DNA of 64,000 nt. Source: Bolinopsis microptera. Lineage: Eukaryota; Ctenophora; Tentaculata; Lobata; Bolinopsidae. The position numbers were made by a program, and so were the translations under genes. The stretch covers positions 2,270,859 through 2,334,858 of the forward strand of contig NC_087075.1 of assembly GCF_026151205.1 (NCBI RefSeq). The letters are read 5' to 3'. Below are positions 22,357 through 34,835 of the stretch, one piece after another. The notes beneath the pieces are model-generated. The model was not told the origin of the DNA and made no database searches. It saw nothing but the letters and a program-made list of their open reading frames with translations. Position 1 is the first letter of the stretch. Each line of letters opens with the position of its first letter.

Positions 22357-22965
22357 GTATACTAGAAACCCGCTAGTCGAAAGCTTTGTTCGAGGAAATT
22401 TTAAAAATCAGTTATGTTTTAATTTCTCTTCATCATATAGCTCTGTTATACTGTAGACATAATGGAATTTATCTAACAATGGCGACAGCGTTGTTAGTAT
22501 TCGGATTCCCAAAACGATACTTTTTACCGCATCAAAAAATACCAATCACAACCAAAGTTATGAATATAAGTCATAGCGTGAGCGTAAATGTGAGCTAGTT
22601 TTGAAATTATGACGTAGCATACAGCATAACAACGCGCGTTGTTAAGATGTTCTTGCTCGCGCACGTGCATTTTAACGTTGCTACGCAACAGCGCAGTAAA
22701 CCTTTGCTAAAATAACGACATTATTCTAACGGTTATTTTACCTCACTTCCGACGTTAATTATAAAAAATCTAAAGCCTAAATCAAAATTCTAAGAATGCT
22801 ATAGCCTATTCCTATCCTTTTTCTTTAAAAATGGCGAGGTTTCAACTCCATTTGCGAGCTGGGTTTGATTTTACCAGAGGGTCATTTTGAGGTCGATTTT
22901 CGGTGTTTTTTCTTCTATGTCCCCGTTGCCGGGGAAATTTCGTCAAGTTTAAATTATAGTATAGA

Positions 22966-23280
22966 CTAGAAAGCCCGTGGTAACAGGGACGAAGCTAGTA
23001 GTATTCTTTGAAAGAAATTTTTAATCGCATCAAAAAATATCCATCTCAACCGAAGGTACAGCCGATTTAAATATAAAACACTTTAAACACAACGTAATTA
23101 CCACAAAACCGATCAAAATGACGTTAAAACAATCTTTGCACGTGCATGTGTGCATTAAAACACCGTTGCTATGGAACCTTTTGGTTGTAACCTAAATTCC
23201 TATTTTTCATCTAATTTGCACGTGGGCGGTCGTACAGACAACAACATCAGAAATAATTCTTTGAATTATAGTAGAGATAT
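22966..23280 (+). repeat. Dispersed repeat, apparently full-length (about 315 bp)
   Basis: Runs from ACTAGAAAGCCCGTGGTAAC to ATTCTTTGAATTATAGTAG, with internal blocks GCACGTGGGCGGTCGTAC and AACGTAATTACCACAAAACC. Reverse-oriented relatives lie at about 24348-24612 and 24625-24850. Another at 30175-30425 plus 34069-34133 was split by a LINE. No coding potential; likely a short non-autonomous element. Confidence 0.8.
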
Positions 23281-23282
23281 GT

Positions 23283-24345
23283 ATCACGACAATCTATCGT
23301 AAAACAGGGGTTCTAGAAAACCCACTTCCCGATGCTCCTGAAACCTGAAACTTTTTTTGCAGTCGATTTGGTCAACGTCTAGACGCCCTGAAAAATTTCA
23401 GATCTCTAACTCAATTTTAACATGGTTTTTAAGGCACCTGAATATGGCGATTTTGGGTTTTTTACCGTTTTTTTCGTATAACAGTGCTTGCGAGTATTTT
23501 ATGCAAATTTCTTAAAAATCTCAACATAACTATTTTTTATTCCTGTCATCTTTGACATCAAATTAGAATGTTTTGAACTAAAAATAAATCTGCTGAACGA
23601 CTTCCGATGAGTCTTAATGCCTGATAAACTCCTGCCGGAGGTGGCGGCCTTCGGCCGCCGCCTCCGGCCGGAGTGCACGCTTCGCGTGCACGAAAGAGGC
23701 TTCCGACGTGTACCAAAGGGGGTGTAAAGGGGTTATACTTATAATAGTAAAGGGGGTACAATAGTAAATGGGGTACATAGTATACCCCCAATAAAGACAC
23801 CGCTCGTGCTTGCCAGCACTGTGATATATCACGACAATCTGTTGTAAAACAGGGGTTCCAGAAAACCCACTTCCCGATACTCCTGAAACACGAAATTTTA
23901 CAGTCAATTTGGTCAACGTCTAGACGCCCTGCAAAGTTTCAGACCTCTAACTCAATTTTAACATGGTTTTTAAGGCACCTGAATACGGCGATTTTGGGTT
24001 TTTTACCGAATTTCGTATAACATGCTGGCGCGTATTTTGCGCAAATTTCTTAAAAACCTTCACACAACTATTTCTTATTCCTGTCATCTTTAACATTGAA
24101 TTAGAATGATTTGAACTTAAATATACCTGCTAAACTACTTTCGATGCGTCTTAATGCCTGAAAAACAATAACGGGGTATAATAGTAAAGGGGGTATAATA
24201 GTAAAGGGGGTATAAAAGTAAAGGGGGTAAATAGTAAAGGGGGTAAATAATAAAGGGGGTAAATAGTAAAGGGGGGTAAATAGTAAAGGGGGTAAATAGT
24301 ATTCATGTGAATATAAGAGGCACGGTCGTGCTTGCCAGCATTGTG
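23283..24345 (+). repeat. Tandem duplication with G-rich minisatellite and GC hairpins
   Basis: 23283-23630 and 23828-24166 are copies of the same 0.34-kb unit (shared GGTCAACGTCTAGACGCCCT). Each is followed by runs of AGTAAAGGGGGTA-type repeats (about 23712-23785 and 24172-24301). Between them (23636-23697) lie two strong hairpins: a 14-bp GC-rich stem around GGCGGCCTTCGGCCGCC and an 8-bp stem GTGCACGC/GCGTGCAC closing TTC. Confidence 0.82.
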
Positions 24346-24347
24346 AT

Positions 24348-24850
24348 CTTTGTACGACCGCCCACGTGCAAATCAGACGAAAATATGAACTTGCGTAGTA
24401 ACCATGGTAACGAGGTTTATGACACGCACGTGCACGTGCAATGATTGTGTTAACGTCATTTTGATCGGTTTTGTTGATATTACGCTGTGTTTAGTACGAG
24501 CAACATTTTATTTGGCTGTATCTTCGGTGGGGATGAATACTTTTTGACAGTACACGATTAAAACTGACTCCAAAGAATACTATTAGGTTCCTTCCTGTGA
24601 CCACGGGTTTTCTAGTCTTACTTATAATTCAAAGAATTCTTTCTGTACGACCGCCCACGTGCAAATTCAGTAAAAAGCAAAAGGTTGCAAAGTAACCATG
24701 GTAACGAGGGTTGTTACAGTTTGAGTTACACGCAAGTGCTTAATGCACGTGCAAAGATTGTTAAAACGGCATTTTATCGGTTTTGTTGATATTACGTTGT
24801 GTTTAGTGCGAGCAACATTTTAATCGGCTGTATCTTCGGTTTAAGACCAA
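24348..24850 (-). repeat. Two reverse-oriented copies of the 22966-type repeat
   Basis: 24348-24612 and 24625-24850 both begin with GTACGACCGCCCACGTGCAA and pass through TGGCTGTATCTTCGGT or close variants. The first retains the far end (CACGGGTTTTCTAGTC); the second is truncated before it. Confidence 0.78.
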
Positions 24851-25240
24851 CGTTGGCATGGTAGATACATTTTAATGTCGCACGTGCAGAAATTAGAGCG
24901 TGCATTATTGAATTCTAAGACGCGCTAAAACTCTGTTAAAACTCTTACCGGCTCTACGCACCACCGTTTAACAATCTGTACTTCGTTTCAACGCCATTTT
25001 GTAAGTGTTATCTTGACAAACGTTACGTGTGACATTCAATCAAACCTTCAATATTTTCATCTCCGAACTACATAAACTTTCCTATCTATTACATTGATAG
25101 TAATTATACATCGCAGTTTACTACGTGACATCTTCAACTGTACTCACCTGCAACTCTCCTTTCAAAACCGTATCGTTATATTTTAATTTTGTTGTTCTTA
25201 CATCAATTTTACCCTTTCAATCTTCCTTCTTGCTTTTCAC

Positions 25241-25493
25241 ATGGAAAATTTACCGGATGAATTAATGGACATAGACACCGAAAAACAGACCATTGACAAT
25301 GAACGAGAACGGGAGAGAGTCTAGTGCGTAGCCGTGATCATCGTAACCAGGTAAGGAATTCTGCACAGCGAGATGCCCGACTCGAGTCTGAACAAAGGAA
25401 CAAAGAATTGACAAATGATAAAGTTGGAGTTTATGAATGTCGAATGTTCTCGATGGAACATTCGACATTCAAAATCAAAGCTCATGGAACGTG
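25241..25493 (+). pseudogene. Short charged ORF remnant, possibly transposon-derived
   Basis: An ATG frame encodes an acidic start then an ERERER run (25241-25324). One frame over, the sequence continues as RSRDHRNQVRNSAQRDARLE and SEQRNKELTN to about 25493. Acidic-then-RE-rich beginnings of this type occur in Helitron-like proteins of animals, as I recall, but nothing diagnostic (Rep or helicase motifs) is present. A perfect 16-bp hairpin (arms 25434-25449 and 25456-25471) lies in the tail of the frame. Confidence 0.3.
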
Positions 25494-25605
25494 ATCAAAA
25501 GGAGGTACACACTACACATCCTTTCATGTTGTGACTGTGAGCTCCTAACCGCTCTCCCCACCATTCCTTCATTTCCCATCGTACCTCAACTCAAGTTAGT
25601 TTCTC

Positions 25606-26663
25606 ATGATGATTAAGTCTATCTGTTTCGTAGCTCTTTTTATCCTGACCGCTCATGGTGGTAAGATAACCATAAAGAAGAAAAGATGCACTATCTCTCA
25701 AAAGAAAATACCAGGAACTTTAAAGAAGTTTGATGCTTGCCTCGAAGCTGGATTCAAATCTGCACTTGATAACTGCAAATCAGCGGAAGTAATTAAGATG
25801 TCAAAGAAGGAAACGAAGAGATGTAAGATGATCGAAAAGAAGCTGAAGAGGTGTGATCTCAGTTGTGCCGAACCTTCTATTGATGGTGGATGGACCGGCT
25901 TCGGAGACTGGTCAGAGTGCTCAGCTGAATGTGGAACTGGATCCCAGACAAGATCAAGAAGCTGTTCTAACCCTGCCCCAGCAAATGGTGGACAAGAATG
26001 TTTGGGAGACGACAACCAAAGCCAAGCGTGTAACACACAGGAATGTCCAGTCAACGGTGGATGGACAGACTACGGAGACTGGTCAGAGTGCTCAGCTGAA
26101 TGTGGAACTGGATCCCAGACAAGATCAAGAAGCTGTTCTAACCCTGCCCCAGCAAATGGTGGACAAGAATGTTTGGGAGACGACAACCAAAGCCAAGAGT
26201 GTAACACACAGGAATGTCCAACAGGCTGCTGCAGTGGAAACACTTGCTATAGAGGATCTAGCGATTTCGTTGCTCTGAAGATAGGGGAGTCATTGTTCTC
26301 AAACAACAGGAAGTATCGTCTCGTCATGCAAACTGATGGCAACCTGGTCATCTACTGTGATGGTGGAAGCGCTATTTGGAGTTCATGTACCGATGGCGAA
26401 AGAGTACATGAAGGTCTGTATTTCCAGGGAGATCAGAACCTTGTTCTGTACTACGGCGGTGATGTTGGTCACCCAACACCCACAACAGCGGAGCTAAGAG
26501 GCTGGTCATGCAGGATGATGGAAACCTTGTCCTCTACAAAGACCCCCATGTACCAGTCTGGGCCACTGCAACAAACGGTCGATGCCACAGAAGTGTTCAA
26601 GAATGTTCAACACGTCTTAAGCCGCTCTTCAGTGAGAAGTATCGGCGAAAGCGGATTGGTTAA
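25606..26663 (+). CDS. Secreted TSP1 / bulb-type (B-)lectin protein, one apparent frameshift
   Basis: Residues 1-19 form a signal peptide (ICFVALFILTAHGG). A Lys- and Cys-rich stretch follows to about 93, then two thrombospondin type-1 repeats of 57 residues (about 94-207), each with WSECSAECGTGSQTRSRSC. The TSP1 repeats are nearly identical at DNA level, so the duplication is recent. A B-lectin domain starts near 212, with mannose-binding QxDxNxVxY motifs QTDGNLVIY and QGDQNLVLY (the latter Gly-variant). The third motif, QDDGNLVLY, is present but one frame away: a base seems missing near 26464-26466 (GATGTTGGTC where codons for D-V-W-S are expected). In the shifted frame the stop is at 26661-26663; in the unshifted frame translation goes to 26760 with no further lectin similarity. 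Likely extracellular, possibly carbohydrate-binding or innate immune. It could be a real pseudogene or a sequencing error. Confidence 0.85.
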
Positions 26664-28922
26664 AATCGTCGGCGGCGGCGGCGTTATCGGCGTGAGGTCA
26701 CGCGATGCTAATCTTGTACGTATGGAAATCTTGAATTATTGTAACGCAGTTAGGCTGTAATTAACAGCCGAACATACATTGCTGTAGTGATACATTTTGA
26801 CTATTCGCTCAAATTTAATCTGCGTTCCATTATTATATTGCAAACTTATCTAACTTATAATACGAATGTATCCTGTGTTTCTTGTATGAAAATTGGGCTC
26901 CAGATATTCATATTCCAGTACCTCGATAGTGACTTGTGTCACTCATACTGACCCCACTTATTATATTGGTTACTGGTCAAAAATTCAGCCAAAACTGTGA
27001 AATGTTGGTCAAGGAAACGGCTGTGTTTTTATCTAATATTTTTCATGACGATTTCCTATTTGTGCACAAATATTATTATGTTGCAAAATGTCAATTTTAT
27101 ATTAAGATAATTTGACCAAAACCCATAATCATGGGTGGAGTGGACCGCTGCCAGTGTCTCTCTCTCCCAAACAAAAGTAAATGATATTAATTTGAATGAC
27201 TGTCCGCAATTCGCAAATGTAAAATGATACCGAGAATCTAATCGGTCGGTCACTTTTCCCATTCATTCACAGCTTACGAATTCTAATAAGTTTTGATTAT
27301 CTACATCAATCACATGCTGTAAAAATCTCTTTAGGTTGCTTTCGGGTCGATACCTAGTATTACATAAAATGGTGATGTACACACGTTTTACACTCTGTCC
27401 ACGTACATAATATCTACCGAACATGAGGGTCGTGTGCTATTTGTTTAAATTTGTCCCTGGATATGTTGTGGTACAAAACCGATCGATTTAAAAATCATTT
27501 ACCATTCGGCTTAATCATAGTTTTTTTCGGCACTATACCGAAAAAAACCAGCCCCGTAACTCTTACCGTTTTCTTGATTAAGCCGCTCGGAAATTACACG
27601 CACACAGACACACACACAGACACACATTCTGAGATTATTATTGAGATAATACCTGTACTCAGTGTGTGTAATTTTAATTTAGCATTTTAACTAGTGTAGA
27701 ACCATTTATAATTATACACTAACGTATGTACCAATTTTAGCCTAAAGATGGCGTTGACGCCAAAAATTTGCCTACATTCCTAACTTCCTGTTTCATGTTT
27801 CCTTGTCTCTTTCAACAGGATATTAGCCAACTTTCAGTATTTCAATCATGAGACTAATAAACAGCTAACTACTCTATCATTTGATAAGGTAAAAAACTTT
27901 GTCTATAAAATAGACAAATATATAGAGCTCAAGAAAGAATCATCAGCAGTTGGAACTGTAGTACGTTTTTTTCATCAAGTAGATCAGAGCAGTTGGAATT
28001 TGTGTTACCTAGACAATTAGATTACCAGTCTGTAGGACTAGGACTATATTATATACAGTGCAGATATTGATATACTGATATACTGATATACTGAGTGGAC
28101 AAAAATTGTCCACTCAAAAATTATTTTTGAATCTGAGAAATTCAGCATCGATTTCTCATTTTCCCAAAAATAAATAGTGATATACCAAATCATTCTTCAT
28201 ATCAGTGCAATTTGGTCCAAAAATACTCAAAATCTATTTATGAGAATGAGTTTTTCACCTCTCCTGGAAACTTTTCTCAGTGAGAGTGAGAATTTGGCAT
28301 TTTCGTCGGGACTCTCAAAAATGCTTATGCCCCCCCCCCCCTCCCAGATAGCTGCCTGATAAACTTTGTAAATGTAATCTTAACGGGAGCTGATTGAGAC
28401 AGTTGATCACTACAATTTGGTGATCAGCTGACCTCAGACTCTATAACACAATTGAAGATAATGGCGCTGCAAAGCCTGCAATTTACCAGATACCCATATT
28501 TGTTCATGATTTTATAAAACCAAAAATCAGTTTTCGCCATTAACTGAAAGGCCAGAGGAAGGGTTAAAAGTCGATTTTCCAGTTTTCACATATTTTATCA
28601 GAGCTGCTGGAGACGAACAAAAATAAAGAAACCGGACCGAAATCTGACCCTGCGTTTTTAAGATATCGCGCGCTAAATATTGAGGTTTACATGTAATTAC
28701 ATGTAAAACTTTAACTTAAACTGTAAAAAGTTAAAAGTCCCTAAGTTAAGGTTAACCTCATTTTTAGCCATTTACGGGTGAACTCTTCTACTTAAATATG
28801 GTCAGTCCTAATCACCTTTGTCACATAATCATATTTGAGGCATTGAAATACAAATAGATACCTCACTGCGATATTGTGGTACATAACAAAAGTATGAATC
28901 TTGTGTAAATAATTCACTTAAT
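26664..28922. other. No gene recognised; repeat relative, CA run and small hairpins
   Basis: 27113-27361 is a single-arm relative of the foldback element at 20806. 27597-27627 is a short (CA)n-like run (ACACAGACACACAC). Perfect small hairpins occur at about 27521-27547 (TTTTTTTCGG/CCGAAAAAAA) and 28091-28113 (GAGTGGACAA/TTGTCCACTC). I see no coding region. Confidence 0.55.
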
Positions 28923-29290
28923 GCACTTTTCTCAGAAAACGAAATATTCAAATTTTCTATTTCAGCGTGTCCCCTTTTTACAACCAATGTTTCATCACAA
29001 CAGTTTTAGGCTAATTTTTCGTTTTACTTTCGATGACCAATGGTTTGAACGGGTCATTTTCATCAGAACATGGAGCTTTTGCTGATGTGGCTGTACTTAA
29101 GCACTTTTCTCAGAAAACGAAATTTCAAATTTTCTATTTCAGCGTGTCCCCTATTTACAACCAATGTTTTCATCACAACAGTTTTAGCCTAATTTTTCGT
29201 TTTACTTTCGATGACCAATGGTTTGAACGGGTCATTTTTATCAGAACATGTAGTATTTGCCGATGTGACTGTACTTAAGCACTTTTCTAA
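28923..29290 (+). repeat. Tandem duplication of a 178-bp unit
   Basis: GCACTTTTCTCAGAAAACGA begins units at 28923 and 29101, and a third start appears at 29279 before the similarity fades; an isolated relative sits at about 29489. The copies share CGATGACCAATGGTTTGAAC. No protein is supported. Confidence 0.8.
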
Positions 29291-30174
29291 GAAATTCAAA
29301 CTATAATTTGTGATTTTGAGGCACTTTCCAAGAAGTTAGGATGATGAAACCTTGTCATAAGTCTCAAAAGTCGACAAAGTACCTTAGAAACATAGTGGGT
29401 GCAGTTTAAAATGAACAGTAGCTAGCCCAGAGCAATTACAGAATTGAAATCTTTAAAGTCAATTTGCACAAAATGAACCTTGTGTTACTTAAGCACTTTT
29501 GTCAGAAAACGGCAGAATAGTACATGTTATTTAAAAACAAATCTTTCCAACGTTCTAAATTTTTTGATTCGCGAAATGAAGTTTGACAGGGCTTTGGTTG
29601 TTTAATGTTCAATGTACTTGCATAAAGGGACTCGTTTTCTGAAGATCACGGGCCGTCAATCCAAGAAGTTGCGCTAAGCGATCTTTTTTGTTCAACGCAG
29701 CTTAATGATCGTGAAATTCGTGATTGATGGTTTATTTAAGATGTCAATTTGTCAGAGTATTTGTAATGGTCTAAGTCCCTAATACACGCCAAAAATGGTT
29801 CCTCTATACCCGTAGGAGAAGAGAATTAGGTGACTGTATTTTGTTCTAATGTTGGTATTGATATTAGTATGTTCTAGTTTTTACTCCTTTTGTTTTAACC
29901 TTTTTATGGTACTCACCTTAAATTATTTTAATGCAGTCACTCAGATGATTTTTAAATCACGACACATAAACAAAAACACATACTCTGCCCACAATAAGGG
30001 GCCATAGTTTTTAAATTATGTAACAGTATAGAATTATTATTATTATTATAGGATGTCAAAAGATCTAGGTTGCATCTTTAAAAAAATTAAAAAAAGGAGA
30101 GTAGCCTTCAGTGGGGCACTGTATACAATTGTGAGGTTTTGATAATCTTGTTGAGTTCAATTAAACTATCTCTA
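29291..30174. other. No gene recognised
   Basis: AT-rich sequence without frames resembling known proteins. A short (TTA)n-like run lies near 30037-30050. Confidence 0.5.
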
Positions 30175-30425
30175 CTATAATTCAAAGAATTGTTTCTGTA
30201 GAATGTATGTATGTACGACCGCCCACGTGCAAATTTGATGAAAAATAGGAATTTAGGTAACAACCAAAACGTTCCATAGCAACGGTGTTTTAATGCACAC
30301 ATGCACGTGCAAAGATTGTTTTAACGTCATTTTGATTGGTTTTGTGGTAATTACGTTGTGTTTAAAGTGTTTTATATTTAAATCGGCTGTATCTTCGGTT
30401 GGGATGGATATTTTTTGATGAGATT

Positions 30426-33400
30426 CAATGAAACTAATAAAATCAATGAAACTAATAAAATCAATGTTTTAGCTCATTTTACAAAGTCAAATATTTAAAA
30501 CAATTAAAATTGTATAGTGCTCAATTTGTAAATGACTAGTTGATCTTTGCTATTGGAAGTTTGCCAAGGACTGGCAGCTAGCGGGGCAAGGAATGCACGG
30601 GCTTAGGGGCTTTTGTGCACACCAGAACACTAGCTCGGTACATTTTTGGAAACTAGAAGGACTGAAAACTAAAATTGTTTTTGATGGAGGTTGAGGCATG
30701 TTTTTGAGAGGGACTGTATAATAGCTTGTGGTAACAACAGGCCTTTACTTTAATAGGATGAAGTTTTGGTTTTAGGACAGGGAGAAGGCATTAAGAAAAT
30801 TTGCTCTTTGTTAACAAGGCAGAGGATAAGCAATGTTGGTTATAATATGTATCAATATCTAGATCTTCGTTTATCAATTTTCACTAAATATTTTTAAAAT
30901 TTTAATAGGGAGGGGAATTCATCAACTTTATTAAGTACCTATCAAAAATAAATCTTATCAATGTAATAGTTCAAAAATCATAAATCATAATCCTAAGTTA
31001 AAAACACTTTCTCACTACACTGCGCTCACACACGTTAGTAAGGCAAAGGAAAATGCCACCCAGCTAATTTTCAATTTCAAGATAATCATTTTGGATGTGT
31101 GGACCCTAGGGTAGACTTGGTGTCAAAATTTAAATTAGAGCATTCGAAATCTTTGTTTGTCCAATCAAGATCAGCATGGTTATGCTGGTTGAAGAGCAGT
31201 GATTGCTTCATCCTAGACTTCAGGCAGGCCACACTCACACAGTAGTCACGTATACCAAGCTTAGGCACAATTACGTTCCAGATACGAGTCGTTCTGCTAT
31301 TGAAGTTGTCAGGGGGGTCTGCTTGGCTTAGTATAAGGGTGGGTTTCCTACTTGAGCAGGTGAAATTTTCATGGAGGGAAATCGGAGCACGGAATTTCAT
31401 GATTTTATAGAGCTCAAGGAAACAGTGGTAACTGTACAGGTTTTGGACGGCAAGTATTCCGTGTTCCTTGAACAAAGGTTTGGTGTGCTCTTTCAAGAAA
31501 AATTTTTTGTTCAGATTTTGGTTTTTAATCGGTCGTGCACGAGCACAGGTCTTAAATTTATCTAGGTATGCCTCCCTGTCGCCAAACAGTACCCTATTTT
31601 TGCGCTTTGAATACAGAACTTATACGAGTGTTGGCTGCCCCACCCCAAACCGTGATACAATAGGAAAGGTGTGATTCAAATAGAGTGTAATACAACTGGC
31701 GGTGTAAGAAATCTGGGAGGGAGCAGCGTAGGCGGCAGAGAGTTGATGTTGCATGGCTGAGAGAACGCCTAAGTGATTTTATGTGTTCTTCCCAGGTCAG
31801 CTTTTCGTCGATGACGACTCCCAGAAACTTAGCAGATGCAACTTGTTTTATTGGAAAGTTATCAATGGTTAGGGTATATTCAGAATTATTGTCAGTCTGG
31901 GAGGACGATGCTGGTTTAAAGTGAATGAAACAGCATTTAGACATGTTGACATGGAGTTTGTTTGCTCGCATGTAGGAAGATAAACTAGCTAAAAGAGAAT
32001 TACCACGCATATGTGCCTCCTTTTTAGATTTCCCAGTCACAAATATATTGGTGTCATCAGCGAAGGTGACAAATGATCCCAGACTGGAGCAGTTGGCGAT
32101 ATCATTCATATATAGGAGAAATAAGAGAGGTCCGAGAATCGAACCCTGGGGGACTCCAAACTGTATTTTCAAGGCGTCAGATTTCTCACCAACCACTTCA
32201 GTATATTGTGATCTATTTGTTAAGTAACTTTTTATAAGATTATTTGCCACCCCACGTATCCCATAGCCTTGTAATTTTACAAGTAATGTACCATGATCGA
32301 TTGTATCAAAAGCTTTGCTAAGGTCTATGAATATGCCTAAGACATGATGCTTAAGTTTTAGAGATTCAGTTATAAGGTTTACTGAGTGATTAACTGCATG
32401 TGAAGTAGAGTGTGACTGCCTGAAGCCAAATTGTGATTTAGATATTATACCCTGTGAGTTTACAAACGAATATATTCTTGAGTAAATAATCTTTTCAAAG
32501 ATTTTACCAAATATAGAGAGAGTAGAGATTGGGCGGTAGTTTTCTATCTCTTCAGGGTTTCCCTTCTTAAATACAGGAGTTATTCTACCAGTCTTTAGAA
32601 CGTCGGGGAACGTGCCATTTGACATTAAGATGTTGATGTATCGACTAAGGATCGGTGTAATTACGTGAGATGATCTTTTGATTACACTAACAGGAATATC
32701 ACTTGCTTTTCCATTTTCAAATCCTTTTATTATTTCCATTATCTCATTAGGTGTACAGTCTTCTAACATAATCGATTTTTCATTTTTCTTTCCAAGGAAA
32801 TCATAGAATGTTTTTATAGGGAGAATTGGTAAACCAGAGGCCTCACTGCTACTAAGTGTTTCATTGAGCTTAGGGGCAATAGAAACAAAGTAAGAGTTGA
32901 ATCCACTGGCTATGACTCTACGATTCATGATTCGTTCGTTGTTTATGATAAAGGGAGGCTTAGTTTGCTTCTTTTTCTTGCCCCTGAGCTCATTGATTAT
33001 CTGCCACGTTTTTTTGCTGTTTTCTATATTTTTATAGATTTCATTGCAGTAGTACGATCGTTTGGCGACCTTGATAATACTTTTAAGCATTCTTCGGTAG
33101 TCACTGAAGACTTTATATAGCAGTACATTACCCTTAGGGTTTCTATTTGTTACAGTGCTTGACCAGTCTCTACAGAGTTCATGTTTTCTTTCAACTGAGA
33201 CAATGATTCCATCGGTAATCCACGGGTTGAGTTTGGGAGTCCTTTTGGTAACTTTTGGCTCATCAAGCTTACAGTGTTTATCAAGTGTTTCATTGAAGCA
33301 GTCCAAAAACTCATTGAAGTTTACCGAAGGAGTTAAGTCATTCACCTTCACCTCGAGTTCATTAACAAAATTAGTGAGTTTGGACCTTGAATAATCATAG

Positions 33401-34068
33401 TAGCGAACATTTTTAAGTTTTCCAGTACTGTTTTCGGTAGGAATTGACGTGAAGGTGAATATAAAGGCATGGTCACCAATCCTATCATTCAATACACCGG
33501 AGAGAAGTACATGATCTATCTCTGATGTGAGGATATTGTCAATACATGAGTTTTTACAGTTAGGACGGAAGTGGGTAGCAAGTGATATAGTAGGATACAT
33601 ATTGTTACGAAGTAACGTGTCCTCAAATAGCTGGCTGGAGGTTTGTACATTGAGGAGGTTAGAGTTAAAATCGCCAAGAATATGGAACTTTTTACCAGAC
33701 AACTGCTTAGATATTTCCTCAAGAGTTTGACAAAAGGTCTCACTACAGCCATTTGGAGGACGATAAGCAACCCCATATGTCAGTTTGTCACCCGAGCTAA
33801 GAGTAATTTCAACAAATAAGCACTCAATATCTTTAGTGCAGTGAGATAGATTTTCGATTACTACAGCATTCAGGCGATCAGAGACATATAAGGATACTCC
33901 TGTTCCTTTTTTCTTATCAGGGAATGGTACTTGACAAAATGTTGTATACGAGGGGATTTGGTATAAGCCTTGTTGGCTTGGATCGATGTTGGTCTCAGCC
34001 AATCCAATGACATCAAAATTACACGGGAGGGTCTTATGTTCTATTAAAAAGCTGTCAAAATTACTACT
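30426..34068 (-). mobile_element. CR1-like LINE, 5'-truncated, with AGATT target duplication
   Basis: The insertion is delimited by the 5-bp target duplication. Its 3' end (left side, 30427-30467) consists of about 2.3 copies of an 18-bp unit (AATGAAACTAATAAAATC as read on +) rather than poly(A), a hallmark of CR1/L2-type elements. The 5' end stops inside the endonuclease domain. The region 30468-31085 is 3' untranslated sequence. Confidence 0.87.
31086..34068 (-). pseudogene. CR1-like ORF2: endonuclease (partial) + reverse transcriptase, frameshifted
   Basis: The frame is open from the truncation point (FDSFLIEHKTLPCNFDVIGL, then AETNID) to 31594, with endonuclease motifs FHILGDFNSN and RIGDHAF. 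The reverse transcriptase follows: ITPVFKKGNPEEIENYRPIS, GIFIDLSKAFDTIDH, GVPQGSILGPLLFLLYMNDI and the catalytic FADDTNIF. Near 31595-31600 (CAAAAATAGGG) a frameshift makes a stop. The C-terminal part continues in another frame as RVLFGDREAYLDKF ... EHTKPLFKEHG to 31086. The usual N-terminal endonuclease residues are missing, so this copy could not retrotranspose on its own. Similar elements lie at 47466-48440 and 51807-52166. Confidence 0.9.
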
Positions 34069-34133
34069 AGATTAAAACTTTCTTTCAAAGAATACTACTA
34101 GCTTCGTCCCTGTTACCACGGGCTTTCTAGTAT

Positions 34134-34835
34134 TAGTAATAAACTAGTGCAATGATTGTATAAGTCACAATGTTAGAACTGTTTAACATAGAATAACTTA
34201 AAGTAAGACGATGTCGTTAGTTAACATCAAGACTATAAAATTGGCTGACATCCCAGCCCTTAGTACGCTATACTGTTATGTTTCAATTTGATGGCAGTCA
34301 TGTACGCATGAAAACGACGTATCTCGAGCCGATACTAGGCAAGTCACAAGTATGTCGTTGCGAGGTACAACATCGTTTCCATGTGCACTACCATCAATCT
34401 TAAGATTGATGCTTATTTACCTGGGGACCTCAGGCTATTATATTTATGTTCATAATTATAGAGATTAGGCGGAATGACTGAGCGCCGCCCAGTAAGACGC
34501 TCATCACCAACATTTCAATAATTAATATTAAATATATATTTCGAATATTACAATTTTTTGTAAAACAGAGATTTTAGTAGATTATTGATTTAAACCGAAA
34601 TTCGTTCATATATCTGGATAGAAGCGGGAAGGAGACTTTTTTGGAGTTTTTGCTGACACATGTGACAGTGATTAATAAATTCAGGTAGTTGATTAATTAA
34701 TCGTTTTCATGTGTCAGCAAACACTTTGCTTACCTCCCCACCAATATCTAGATATATTATCCTTTCACTATTCTAAACATTATTTAATCCTTACTTCAGA
34801 TCCTGAATCCTGATGTCTCATAGTACTTGAACGAT
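34134..34835. other. Upstream region of the 34.8-kb gene
   Basis: No coding region. A possible splice acceptor (CCTTACTTCAG) ends at about 34799, 37 bases before the chosen start codon, so a 5' untranslated intron or a trans-splice site is possible. The stretch includes the near-palindromic pair GCTGACACATGTGAC (about 34649) and GTGTCAGCAAAC (about 34711). Confidence 0.4.

Larger units (their letters stand above)
30175..34133 (-). repeat. 22966-type repeat split by a LINE insertion
   Basis: 30175-30425 matches the inner part and 34069-34133 the outer end (ending CACGGGCTTTCTAGT) of the repeat at 22966-23280, in reverse orientation. The 3.6 kb between them is the CR1-like LINE. AGATT is duplicated at 30421-30425 and 34069-34073, where the intact copy has it once (as CGATT). 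Confidence 0.85.
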
